Origin: JB111 sp049856295
Lineage (GTDB): Bacteria; Actinomycetota; Actinomycetes; Actinomycetales; Actinomycetaceae
Length of the DNA: 64,000 nucleotides
Reading direction: 5' to 3'
NCBI RefSeq assembly: GCF_049856295.1
Contig: NZ_JBNDMZ010000004.1
Coordinates: 124,001 to 188,000, forward strand
The translations under genes and the position numbers were made by a program. The notes beneath the pieces were generated by a model that searched no databases, was not told the DNA's origin, and was given only the letters and a program-made list of their open reading frames with translations. Shown here piece after piece: positions 14,977-23,127 of this stretch. How positions within the stretch are numbered: position 1 is the first letter of the stretch; every line of letters begins with the position of its first letter.

Positions 14977-16266
14977 TTACGGGAGGCGGGCGTCGAGGTC
15001 GAGGACCGCGCGCAGCAGCACCTCGGCGCCGTCGAGCGCCCACTCCGGGGTGATCGCCTCCTCCTCGGCGTGCGAGACGCCGCCGACGCACGGGATGAAC
15101 AGCATCCCGGTCGGCACCCGCGAGGCGACCTGCACGGCGTCGTGCCCCGCGCCCGAGACCAGCTCCCGCGGCGGATGCCCCAGCTCGCTCATCGCCCGCG
15201 TCACGGCGTCGCGCACGAGCGGGTCGAACGTCACGGGCTCGGCCCTCGACGTCTCCGTCACCCGGGCGGTCACTCCCCCGTCCGTGGCGCGCTCGACGGC
15301 GGCACGCACCTCGCCGGCCATCGCGTCGAGCTCGGCGGCGTCGGGATGCCGCAGCTCCACCGTGAACCTCGCGCTGCCCGGCACGACGTTCGGGGAGCCG
15401 GGCCCGACCACCAGGCGGCCCACCGTCGCGCGTCCCACCTCGGGGCGGGCCAGGCCGATCGCGTGCACGTCGGTCACCACCCGCGCGGCGGCGACGAGGG
15501 CGTCCCTGCGCGACTCCATGGGGAACGTGCCGGCGTGCGCGGGCGCGCCGGTCTGCTCGACCTCGAGCCAGCACATCGCCTGCACGCCGGTCACCGTGGC
15601 GACCGTCAGGCCCTCGGCCTCCAGCAGCGGGCCCTGCTCGATGTGCGCCTCGAGGTAGGCGGCGTGCTCGTCCGGGGTGACCGTGTCGGTACCGGCCCAG
15701 CCGACGTCGGCGAGCGCCTCGGCGAGGGTCTGCCCCTCGGGCGCGCCCGGGACGTCGAGCCCCTCGCGCGAGCGGGAGGCGAGGGCGGTCTCGGCGGCGA
15801 GCCGTCCCGCGTACACGGAGCTGCCGCCCATCATCGGCGCGAACCGGGCGCCCTCCTCGTTCGTCCAGTCGACGAGCTCGACGTGGTGCCGTGTCGCGTG
15901 ACGCGCGCGGTCGAGCGCGTCGAGGACGGCCAGGCCCGCGACGACGCCGTACACCCCGTCGTACCGCCCCGCGGTCGGCTGCGAGTCCAGGTGGGAGCCG
16001 ATGAGGATCGCCCGGCGGTCCTCCTCGGCGTCGTCGGCCCCAGCGGCGGGACGACGGAGGAACACGTTCCCCACCCGGTCGACACGCGCGACCGCCCCGG
16101 CCTCGCCCGCGCGGTCGCGCAACCAGGCGCGGGCGTCGGCGTCGTCGGGCCCCGCCGCGAGGCGGTGGAGCCCGCCCGCCGCGGTCGCGCCGAACGTGCT
16201 CACGTGCTCGAGGTCGGCCCAGAGCCGGTCGCCGTCGATGGTCGGGGTGGCAGCGGGGGCGTTCAC
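14977..16266 (-). CDS. M20-family amidohydrolase, putative N-carbamoyl-L-cysteine hydrolase (AtcC-like)
   Basis: 429-residue zinc peptidase-like enzyme of the hydantoinase/carbamoylase branch of family M20. Metal-site motifs are visible: GSHLDSQPTAGRYDGVYG near residue 86 and NEEGARFAPMMGGS near 130, then a dimerisation domain and a C-terminal GAGHDA motif. The branch includes N-carbamoyl-L-amino acid hydrolases and allantoate amidohydrolase. Its GTG start at 16266 overlaps the stop of the upstream ATC-hydrolase-like gene (GTGA), so the two are translationally coupled. In Pseudomonas, L-ATC hydrolase followed by N-carbamoyl-L-cysteine hydrolase converts L-2-aminothiazoline-4-carboxylate to L-cysteine; that pairing is the basis for the specific name. 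Allantoate amidohydrolase is the main alternative. Confidence 0.8.
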   Translation of the reverse strand: MNAPAATPTIDGDRLWADLEHVSTFGATAAGGLHRLAAGPDDADARAWLRDRAGEAGAVARVDRVGNVFLRRPAAGADDAEEDRRAILIGSHLDSQPTAGRYDGVYGVVAGLAVLDALDRARHATRHHVELVDWTNEEGARFAPMMGGSSVYAGRLAAETALASRSREGLDVPGAPEGQTLAEALADVGWAGTDTVTPDEHAAYLEAHIEQGPLLEAEGLTVATVTGVQAMCWLEVEQTGAPAHAGTFPMESRRDALVAAARVVTDVHAIGLARPEVGRATVGRLVVGPGSPNVVPGSARFTVELRHPDAAELDAMAGEVRAAVERATDGGVTARVTETSRAEPVTFDPLVRDAVTRAMSELGHPPRELVSGAGHDAVQVASRVPTGMLFIPCVGGVSHAEEEAITPEWALDGAEVLLRAVLDLDARLP

Positions 16267-16826
16267 CGGTCCCGTTCCTCGGCGGCGACGTGCGCGACCT
16301 CCGCGGAGTCGTGCGCGCCCGAGACCGCGTGGGCGTTCGGTGCGCCGGCCGGGCGGCGGTAGCGGAAGTCGCAGTGCGAGGCCCCGGACATGATCGTCTG
16401 CGTGCGCTCGAGCGTGATGCTCGGGTCGTAGCCGTGGGGGAACTCGAAGTCCCGCGTGCACGAGAGCAGCTCACCGATGTCGCCGAGCCCCATCTCCTGG
16501 TACGTCTCGGCGTAGCGGCAGCGGTGGACGTCGTAGGAGTAGACCTCGTCGGTGGCCTCGATGGTCTCGATCTCCTGGGCGTCGTCGGCAAGCCACAGGT
16601 GCTGCAGGTCGATGAACGTCCGCAGGTTGGAGCCGCCCGGCTCGCGCTGGGCCAGGCGGGCCCCCTGGGCCCGGGCGTCCTCGCGGATCGCCTCGGAGAG
16701 GATCTCCTTGGCCCGCTCCTCGCCGAGGTCGCGCACGAGGATGCGGTACACCGGCGCGAGGATCGCGGCCTCGATCCGGCGGCGGGTGAGGATGGGCAGG
16801 TCGTCGTCGTGGGTCGGCGTGGTCAT
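16263..16826 (-). CDS. L-2-amino-thiazoline-4-carboxylate hydrolase family protein (AtcB-like)
   Basis: 187-residue cytosolic protein. The first half is helical (RRRIEAAILAPVYRILVRDL). The second half carries the spaced Cys/Glu/Asp pattern of the ATC hydrolase family: HRCRYAETYQEMGLGDIGEL, LLSCTRDF, then ERTQTIMSGASHCDFRYRR near residues 140-158. ATC hydrolase opens the thiazoline ring to give N-carbamoyl-L-cysteine. The last 25 residues (Ala/His/Glu-rich) look disordered. Its stop overlaps the start of the M20 carbamoylase-like gene, so it is the first gene of a two-gene operon with the matching next enzyme. The family may include other ring-opening activities, so the substrate is inferred from the pair. 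Confidence 0.8.
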   Translation of the reverse strand: MTTPTHDDDLPILTRRRIEAAILAPVYRILVRDLGEERAKEILSEAIREDARAQGARLAQREPGGSNLRTFIDLQHLWLADDAQEIETIEATDEVYSYDVHRCRYAETYQEMGLGDIGELLSCTRDFEFPHGYDPSITLERTQTIMSGASHCDFRYRRPAGAPNAHAVSGAHDSAEVAHVAAEERDR

Positions 16827-16872
16827 GGGACCAGTGTCCGCCCCCTGTGCATATCGGGGAAGCGGGAGCGCG

Positions 16873-19755
16873 TCAGGCGAGCTGGAGCAGCGCCACCGTC
16901 CACGGCTGGACCGCGTAGTGCCCCTCGACGATCTCGGCCACCGGGGTCGGCCAGACGTTGCCGTCCTCCTCGGCCCACGCCGCGGTGTCGACGACCCGGC
17001 GCCACCGCAGATCGTCGTGCTCGCCGCCGAGCGCGAACCGCGCCACCTCGGTCGTCATGTTGACGCACAGGAGGTAGTCGTGGCCGCCGACCGGGGATCC
17101 GTCGACGTGCACGCGGACCGCGCGGTCGCCCTCCTCGGTGCCCCGTTCGGCGTCGGGGGCCGTGAAGAGGTAGGTGACGTCGCCGTCGTCGAGGTGCACG
17201 CCGCCCCACTCGCGCTGCCGCAGCGCCGGCTCGACGCGCCGCAGGTGGGCGAGCGCCTGCGTGAAGGGCAGGAAGGGGCTGGTGCCCTCGGGGGTCGCCG
17301 CCTCGCCGACGTTGTCGTGGTAGGCCGCCTCGACCTCGCCGCTCGGGTCGACGGGCAGCTGCGTGGGGCTGTTCGTCGTCGCGAACCCGTAGTTGGTCCA
17401 CATCCCGACCGAGTTGAGGGACCACGGGTTGTTGTTGCCGTTCTGGGTGCGGCCGAGCTCGTCGCCGGCGACGATCATCGGCACGCCCCGCGCGAGGAAG
17501 AGGACCGTGAGGAACGAGCGCAGGCGTGCCCGGCGCAGCGCCTGGTCGCCGCCGGAGTCCCACGAGCGGTTGTCGTCCGCACCGCCGTCGGACGGGCCGA
17601 AGGGGGGCGGGCCGTCGTTGACCTTGTCGTTGTAGGAGACGAGGTCGAGGAGCGTGAAGCCGTCGTGCGCGGTGACGAAGTTGATCGAGCGCGGGGGGCC
17701 GCCCTGGTCGTGGAAGTGCGCCCAGTCGCCGTTGACCTGCTCGACGAACGCCATGGTCGAGCCCTCGCCGCGCATGAAGTCGCGCACGGCGTCGCGGAAC
17801 CGGCCGTTCCACTCCCCCCAGCCGGCGGGGAAGTTGCCGACCTCGTAGCCCCACAGGTCCCATGCCTCGGCGATCACCTCGACCTTCCGGTCCGCCGCCA
17901 GGTCGCGGATCGACGTGAGCAGCGGGTGGAGGGTGTGGAACTCCTTCTGCGCCTCCCAGTCCTCGCGGGCGGCGTCGTCGGGCTTGCGACCGAGCACCGG
18001 CGCCAGATCGAACCGGAAGCCGTCGACGCCCATGACGTCGGTCCAGTACGCGAGGGAGTCGAGCACGAGGCGCTGCGAGACCTCCGACGAGAAGTTGACC
18101 TGGTTGCCGGTGCCCGTCGCGCCGTCGACGAGGACGTGGTCGTCCGTCTGGACGTAGTACTCCTCGGTCGCGAAGCCGCCCATCGAGACGAACGCGGACG
18201 TGGCCGGGTCACCGCCCCAGCTGCCGCCCTCGCCCGTGTGGTTGAAGACGACGTCGATGTACAGCTCGATGCCCTGGTCGTGGAGCGCGCGGACCATCTC
18301 CTTGAACTCGCGGGTCGGCCCACCGGGGCTCTGGTCGGCGGCCAGGTCCCGGTTGGGGGCGAAGAACGCGAGCGTCATGTAGCCCCAGTAGTTCGACGTC
18401 CCGTCGTCACCGGGCCGGGCGGTGGTGTCCGTGGCCTGCACCGGGAGGAGCTCGAGCGTGGTGAGGCCCAGGCCCTTGAGGTAGGGCGCGAGCTGGGCGA
18501 CGCCCTTGTAGGTGCCGCGCGCGTCGTCGTCGATGTTGCGCACGTCCGCGAACCCGCGGCGACCCGCGAGGTCGTCCCCGAGGGTGGCGACGGACGGGTG
18601 CGCCGTCAGCGCGTGCGTGTGCGCCTCGTAGATGCTCGTCCCCTCGGGCGGGAGGTGGGGGCGGGTGCCGACGGACGTCTCGTCGACGACGACGATCCCC
18701 TTCGGTGCGATCCGCCCCGTGTCGACCTCCCGGCGGGGACGACCCTGCTGCGCGTGGGGCTCCGGACCGCCGGCGAAGTCCTCCGGCGTGCCACCGGACT
18801 CGCCGATGAGCGGGGAGGACAGGTTGTGCGTGATCTCGCGGGCGTAGGGGTCGAGGAGGACCTTGTTGGGGTTGAACCGGTTGCCCACCTCGTCGAGGTC
18901 CGCGCTGAAGCCGGCCGCCGAGCCGCCGCGCGACCAGGCGTCGTCCGGCTCGAAACCGGGACCCCAGACGCGGTAGCCGTACAGGGTGCCGTGGCCCGCC
19001 CCCGCGACGGCCGCGCGCCAGACGCCGTCCTCGCCGCGCTGCGTGTCGAACTCCGCGGACGCGTCGGCACCGGTCGCGCTCGGGTAGATCTCGAGCAGGA
19101 CGCGGGTGGCGAGGGGCGCGTGGACCGCGAAGGTCGTGCGCGAGGTGGGGGTGGTGGTGCCGGTGCCGGTGTCGGTGTCGGTCGAGAGTGCGGCGTGGGC
19201 CCCGAGCGGGTAGGTCGCGGTGGACCATGACGCCTCGTCGACCGGGGTGGGCGTCTCGCCGGTGGCGGAGGCCGACGTGTCGTCGCTGGAGGTCGTGTCG
19301 TCGCTGGTGGTCGTGTCGTCGCTCGTCGGTCCGGGCGTGGGCGTCGGCGTCGCCGTCATGGCAGCGCCCTCCTCGTCGTCGCGGTGGATCGCTGGATCGG
19401 TGGGTCGTGGGGCGAAGGAGCGTGCCGGTTCGGTGGTGGTCCCGTGCGGCGTCGTCGTGCCCGCAGGTGTGCCCGCGAGGCCACCAGGGGCCGCGGACCC
19501 CGGGGCCGACGAGGTGGTCGTGCTCGGGGGCGTCGGTGCGGTGGGCGCCTCGTCGCGCGCGCGGGCGTCGAGCTGGGGGCGCGCCGGGCCGGCCTCGAGC
19601 TCGAGCGGGCCGCGGCGCCGCGCCTTCCGGTTCGCCATGTCGGTCGACCGGCGCAGCCGTCGGGCGGAGACCGCCGTGACGACGCCGGCCCCCACGGCCG
19701 TCAGCGCGACCAGGGCCTTGCCGACGGCGTCAGGGATCCCGTTGCTTCGTGCCAT
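16873..19755 (-). CDS. glgX: Glycogen debranching enzyme (GlgX/isoamylase type) with long N-terminal extension
   Basis: Glycoside hydrolase family 13 enzyme that removes alpha-1,6 branches from glycogen. After an N-terminal CBM48-like domain with YPLGAHAAL and GTLYGYRVWGPGF, the catalytic barrel shows GVDGFRFDLAPVLG (nucleophile Asp), EVIAEAWDLWGYEVGNFPAGW (acid/base Glu) and NFVTAHDGFTLLDL (His-Asp). A GAGGAG-supported ATG at 19359 would give 828 residues and a near-normal GlgX after a 60-residue Thr/Ser/Asp linker. The frame stays open with coding-like composition to an ATG at 19755 (960 residues), adding a hydrophobic stretch GKALVALTAVGAGVVTAVSA and an Ala/Pro/Thr linker. I give the long form, but the start is unsettled. 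Confidence 0.85.
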   Translation of the reverse strand: MARSNGIPDAVGKALVALTAVGAGVVTAVSARRLRRSTDMANRKARRRGPLELEAGPARPQLDARARDEAPTAPTPPSTTTSSAPGSAAPGGLAGTPAGTTTPHGTTTEPARSFAPRPTDPAIHRDDEEGAAMTATPTPTPGPTSDDTTTSDDTTSSDDTSASATGETPTPVDEASWSTATYPLGAHAALSTDTDTGTGTTTPTSRTTFAVHAPLATRVLLEIYPSATGADASAEFDTQRGEDGVWRAAVAGAGHGTLYGYRVWGPGFEPDDAWSRGGSAAGFSADLDEVGNRFNPNKVLLDPYAREITHNLSSPLIGESGGTPEDFAGGPEPHAQQGRPRREVDTGRIAPKGIVVVDETSVGTRPHLPPEGTSIYEAHTHALTAHPSVATLGDDLAGRRGFADVRNIDDDARGTYKGVAQLAPYLKGLGLTTLELLPVQATDTTARPGDDGTSNYWGYMTLAFFAPNRDLAADQSPGGPTREFKEMVRALHDQGIELYIDVVFNHTGEGGSWGGDPATSAFVSMGGFATEEYYVQTDDHVLVDGATGTGNQVNFSSEVSQRLVLDSLAYWTDVMGVDGFRFDLAPVLGRKPDDAAREDWEAQKEFHTLHPLLTSIRDLAADRKVEVIAEAWDLWGYEVGNFPAGWGEWNGRFRDAVRDFMRGEGSTMAFVEQVNGDWAHFHDQGGPPRSINFVTAHDGFTLLDLVSYNDKVNDGPPPFGPSDGGADDNRSWDSGGDQALRRARLRSFLTVLFLARGVPMIVAGDELGRTQNGNNNPWSLNSVGMWTNYGFATTNSPTQLPVDPSGEVEAAYHDNVGEAATPEGTSPFLPFTQALAHLRRVEPALRQREWGGVHLDDGDVTYLFTAPDAERGTEEGDRAVRVHVDGSPVGGHDYLLCVNMTTEVARFALGGEHDDLRWRRVVDTAAWAEEDGNVWPTPVAEIVEGHYAVQPWTVALLQLA

Positions 19756-20148
19756 GCGTCCATTGTGTCGGGAACCGAGCTGCACCGCCCGGCGTCGGAG
19801 CGGCAGTCCGCGTGGCAGCGACGAGATCAGCGGGATGCCGCACGAGTGCGGGGACCGTGCCACGAGTGCGGGGACCGTGCCACGAGTGCGGGGACCGTGC
19901 CACGAGTGCGGGGACCGGACCACCGCCGCTGGTCGGGAACGACTGCCCCACGAGATGGGGGGATCGGTCACGAGAGCAGGGGTTGTTTCCCCTGATCTCG
20001 TCCGTCTTCCCCTGATCTCGCCGCGGCGAAGATGCGCAGGAGGGGCAGACAGGCCTGGACGGCCGCGAGCTCGTCAGCCTGGGTCAACTACAAGCTTATC
20101 AGCCTCGGTCGGCCGAGTGCGCCTCGACCTGGGTCGGCCGAGTGGGCA
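19756..20148. other. Repeat-rich intergenic region
   Basis: About 390 bp between the GlgX and DEAD-box genes, both on the minus strand. It holds the 4 x 20-bp array at 19841-19920, two copies of TTCCCCTGATCTCG near 19987 and 20008, and the 25-bp-period array entering the DEAD-box 3' end. No ORF with coding character and no RNA gene were seen. Confidence 0.7.
19841..19920. repeat. 4 x 20-bp tandem repeat
   Basis: Four head-to-tail copies of a 20-bp unit beginning CACGAGTGCG; three are identical and the fourth differs only in its last three bases. No spacers, so not CRISPR. The unit shares the CGAGTGxGGGG core with the hairpin cluster at 14801-14873. Confidence 0.9.
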
Positions 20149-20167
20149 TCAGCCCTGGTCGGTCGAG
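20107..20167. repeat. 3 x 25-bp-period imperfect repeat
   Basis: The core GGTCGGCCGAGTG occurs at 20107 and 20132 and in shortened form (GGTCGGTCGAG) at 20157. The third copy lies inside the end of the DEAD-box coding region, whose stop is at 20149-20151. Confidence 0.7.
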
Positions 20168-21795
20168 GGGCGCGTCGCACGGCGCGGGCCGCGGCGCGAC
20201 GCTCCCGAACCGGCCGGGCGCTGCACCGGCGCACCGCTGCTCGCGTGCCCGCCGCCCTGGCGACCACCGGTCTGCCCGGCCCCGCCATGACGACCGCCGC
20301 CCTGGCCGGCGCCGCCCGAGCGACCGCCGCCCTGCTGCGCGGCGTCCCGGCCGCCTCGGCCCGCGCCCTGACGCGCACCCTGCCAGTTGCCGTGCTCGAC
20401 GAGCGGGGCCTGCCCACCGGAGCGACCACGACCTCGGCCACGACCTCCGCGCCGCCGACCACCACCCGAGCCGGAGCCCGAACCACCGCCGGAGCCCTGG
20501 CCGGCGCGGCCACCGCCCTGGCCACCCCGCGCGCCACCACCGGCACCGGGGCCGCCGCCCGCACCAGCACCCCCGCCGGCGCCACCACGCCCCCCGGCCG
20601 CCGGCACCTCGGCCACCGGGTTCTCCTTCGCGCTGCCGTCGGCGATCTCGGCGAGGACGCCGTCGCCCGGTCGGACCCGGTGCAGCGTGGGCCGGATGCC
20701 GGCGGCACGCATGAGGGTGCGCACGTCAGAGGTCTGGGCGTCGGTCGACAGCGTGACCACGGTGCCCGACGCGCCGGCGCGAGCGGTGCGCCCGGAGCGG
20801 TGCAGGTAGGCCTTGTGCTCGGTGGGCGGGTCGGCGTGGACGACGAGCGCGACGTCGTCGACGTGGATCCCCCGCGCCGCGATGTCGGTGGCGACCAGCG
20901 TGGGGGCCGATCCCGAGTGGAACGCCTCGAGGTTGCGCTGCCGCGCGCCCTGGCCGAGGTTGCCGTGCAGCTCGACGGCCTGGTGCCCGCGCGAGCCGAG
21001 CTGCTTGGTCAGGCGCTTGGCCCCGTGCTTGGTGCGGGTGAAGACGATCGCCCGCTCAGCCTTGCCGGCGAGCTCGGCGACGACGTCGATCCGCTCGTCG
21101 TCGCGGACCTGCAGCACGTGGTGCGCGGAGGTGGGGGGCGGCGCGGTGGCGGAGTCGGCCTCGTGGACGACCGGGTCGGTGAGGTACTTCTTCACCACCA
21201 CGTCGACGCCGGCGTCCAGCGTGGCCGAGAACAGCTGGTGCTGGGCGGCGCGCGGGACGGTGTCGAGGATGCGGCGGACCATCGGGAGGAAGCCCATGTC
21301 GGCCATGTGGTCGGCCTCGTCGAGGACGACGATCTCGATCCCGTCGAGCCGCGCCTCGCCCTGACCCATGAGGTCGAGCAGGCGGCCCGGGCAGGCGACG
21401 AGGATGTCGACACCGGAACGCAGCGCCGTGACCTGCGGGTTCTGGCCGACCCCGCCGAACACGGTGCGGGTGGTCAGGCCCGCGGCCTTCGCCAGCGGGT
21501 CGAGGGTCTCGGTGATCTGCAGGACGAGCTCGCGGGTCGGCGCGAGGATGAGCGCGCGCGGGCGACCGCCGGACGTACGGCGGGGCCGGTCGACGGCCGC
21601 GAGGCGCCCGACGAGCGGGAGGCAGAACGCGTAGGTCTTGCCCGAGCCGGTGCGGCCGCGGCCGAGCACGTCGCGTCCCGCGAAGGAGTCCGCGAGCGTG
21701 GCGGCCTGGATGGGCGTGGGGGTCGTGATGCCGGCGCGCTCGAGCACGGTCAGCAGGTTCTGGGGCACGCCGAGGCGTGCGAAGGCAGTCGTCAT
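20149..21795 (-). CDS. DEAD-box RNA helicase with Gly/Arg-rich tail
   Basis: 548-residue ATP-dependent RNA helicase. The Q motif lies in GITTPTPIQAATL, motif I in GRGRTGSGKT, motif Ib in CPGRLLD, motif II in VLDEADHM, motif III in SATLD, and motif VI in HRSGRTARAG. The last 180 residues are Gly/Arg/Gln-rich (RGG-like), a tail that binds RNA nonspecifically in RhlE/CsdA-type helicases. It probably acts in ribosome assembly or mRNA turnover, often cold-induced. The ATG at 21795 starts the conserved core; the frame continues upstream to 21915 with low-complexity sequence that I exclude. Confidence 0.9.
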   Translation of the reverse strand: MTTAFARLGVPQNLLTVLERAGITTPTPIQAATLADSFAGRDVLGRGRTGSGKTYAFCLPLVGRLAAVDRPRRTSGGRPRALILAPTRELVLQITETLDPLAKAAGLTTRTVFGGVGQNPQVTALRSGVDILVACPGRLLDLMGQGEARLDGIEIVVLDEADHMADMGFLPMVRRILDTVPRAAQHQLFSATLDAGVDVVVKKYLTDPVVHEADSATAPPPTSAHHVLQVRDDERIDVVAELAGKAERAIVFTRTKHGAKRLTKQLGSRGHQAVELHGNLGQGARQRNLEAFHSGSAPTLVATDIAARGIHVDDVALVVHADPPTEHKAYLHRSGRTARAGASGTVVTLSTDAQTSDVRTLMRAAGIRPTLHRVRPGDGVLAEIADGSAKENPVAEVPAAGGRGGAGGGAGAGGGPGAGGGARGGQGGGRAGQGSGGGSGSGSGGGRRRGGRGRGRGRSGGQAPLVEHGNWQGARQGAGRGGRDAAQQGGGRSGGAGQGGGRHGGAGQTGGRQGGGHASSGAPVQRPAGSGASRRGPRRATRPSTDQG

Positions 21796-21958
21796 GGAGG
21801 GGGTGATGTCCGTCCGTCGTCGTCCCCGTCCGGGCGCTCGTCCCGCGCAGGTCGCGACGGGGGCGCTGGCGGCGGGTGGTCCCGCGGCGCCGGCAGCCCG
21901 GGACGAGGAGTGCACGGACTGCGGGTCCAGACTACGTCACACGGGCACCCCGGGGGAC

Positions 21959-21984
21959 GGCAGCGAGACCGAGGTCTCGCTGCC
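21959..21984 (-). terminator. Hairpin terminator downstream of VOC gene
   Basis: Perfect 12-bp arms GGCAGCGAGACC (21959-21970) and GGTCTCGCTGCC (21973-21984) with almost no loop, about 90 nt after the VOC stop. The remaining gap to the DEAD-box gene holds nothing else recognisable. Confidence 0.6.
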
Positions 21985-22074
21985 GGCGGTCACCCGCGGG
22001 GCGCGCTCGTCGCACGCGCGGGCCACCCGTCGAGACGCGAACGCCCCGCCGGACCGCACCCGCGCAGCCCTGGT

Positions 22075-22887
22075 TCAGTCGTCGGCGGGCCCCATGAGGT
22101 GGAAGACGGCGCCCTGGTCGTCGGCGACGGCGGCGAGCCGCCCGTACGGGGTGTCCCGGGGCTCGACGACGACGGTCCCCCCGATCTCGACGACCCGGCG
22201 GACCGAGGCGTCGGTGTCGGGGGTGCCGAAGTAGATCGCCCAGCGCGAGCGCACGTCCGGCCAGTCCTGCAGGCCGGTGATCCCCGCGCCGCCGTCGGGC
22301 GCGTCGCCGAGGACCGTGTACGTCAGCTCCTCGGAGCGCTCGAGCTCCCGGCAGTCCCAACCCAGCGCGTCGCCGTAGAAGGTCACGGCGGCGTCGTGGT
22401 CGATCGACGCCAGCTCGAACCACACCGGCGTCCCGTTGCCCGGCTGAGCCTGGACGCCCCTGAGGATCTCGGCCTCCCACAGGCCCACCTCACCGTTCGT
22501 GGGATCGGTGAGGACGGCGAACCGCCCCCACGACGCCGACGCCTGCGGCGGCACGAGCACGGTAGCCCCGGCCGACTCCGCCGCCGTCACGCTGCCCTCG
22601 AGGTGGTCGGTGGCGAGGTAGACCGACCACCGGCCGGACCCGCCCTCGTCGATGGGCCGGAAGCCCGCCACGCGCTCGCCCTCGAGCAGGCCGAACGAGA
22701 GCTTCTCCCCCGCCGGCCGGTTGTGCTCCCACCCGAACAGCCGACGGTAGAACTCGGCCGCGCGCTCGGTGTCGGGGACGCAGAGCTCGATCCAGGCGGG
22801 GTCGCCCGTGCCGTAGCTGCGCGGGCGCGCGGGGGCCGGGGCCTCGCTCTGCCCGGTCGGCTTACCGGTCGTTCGTGACGTGGCCAA
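22075..22887 (-). CDS. Two-domain VOC-family protein (glyoxalase/bleomycin resistance fold)
   Basis: 270-residue cytosolic protein made of two vicinal-oxygen-chelate modules, about residues 28-145 and 155-268, each opening with an F/W-[IF]-E-L-x-[VS] strand (PAWIELCVPDTERAAEFYRRL and PVWFELASIDHDAAVTFYGD). Similar two-module proteins in Streptomyces are annotated as hydroxylases or glyoxalase-like; the activity is unknown. The frame is open far upstream. I choose the TTG at 22887 because GGGAGGA precedes it at a good distance and the upstream translation is low-complexity. Confidence 0.8.
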   Translation of the reverse strand: MATSRTTGKPTGQSEAPAPARPRSYGTGDPAWIELCVPDTERAAEFYRRLFGWEHNRPAGEKLSFGLLEGERVAGFRPIDEGGSGRWSVYLATDHLEGSVTAAESAGATVLVPPQASASWGRFAVLTDPTNGEVGLWEAEILRGVQAQPGNGTPVWFELASIDHDAAVTFYGDALGWDCRELERSEELTYTVLGDAPDGGAGITGLQDWPDVRSRWAIYFGTPDTDASVRRVVEIGGTVVVEPRDTPYGRLAAVADDQGAVFHLMGPADD

Positions 22888-23127
22888 GACGGTCCTCCCA
22901 ACGGCGCCCCGGGACGGGACGCGAGCGGTCGCTGTCACATCCAGCCTATGCCGCTGGGCCTCGGCCCCGCCGACCGCTCCTCGCCCGCCCAACCGCTCAC
23001 CTCTCGCCAGATCACCCCTCGGAATGGCATGATCTCCCCAACCTGACGATCGGTTCACCTTTGGCGGACGGGCCCACGAGCCCCTCCGTCGGAACCGAGA
23101 AGGACGACACGACGAGGGAGTCGACGC

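Noticed and set aside
19841..19920. Possible CRISPR array
   Set aside because: Units are directly adjacent with no unique spacers and no cas genes are near; it is a plain tandem repeat. The same applies to 45461-45580.
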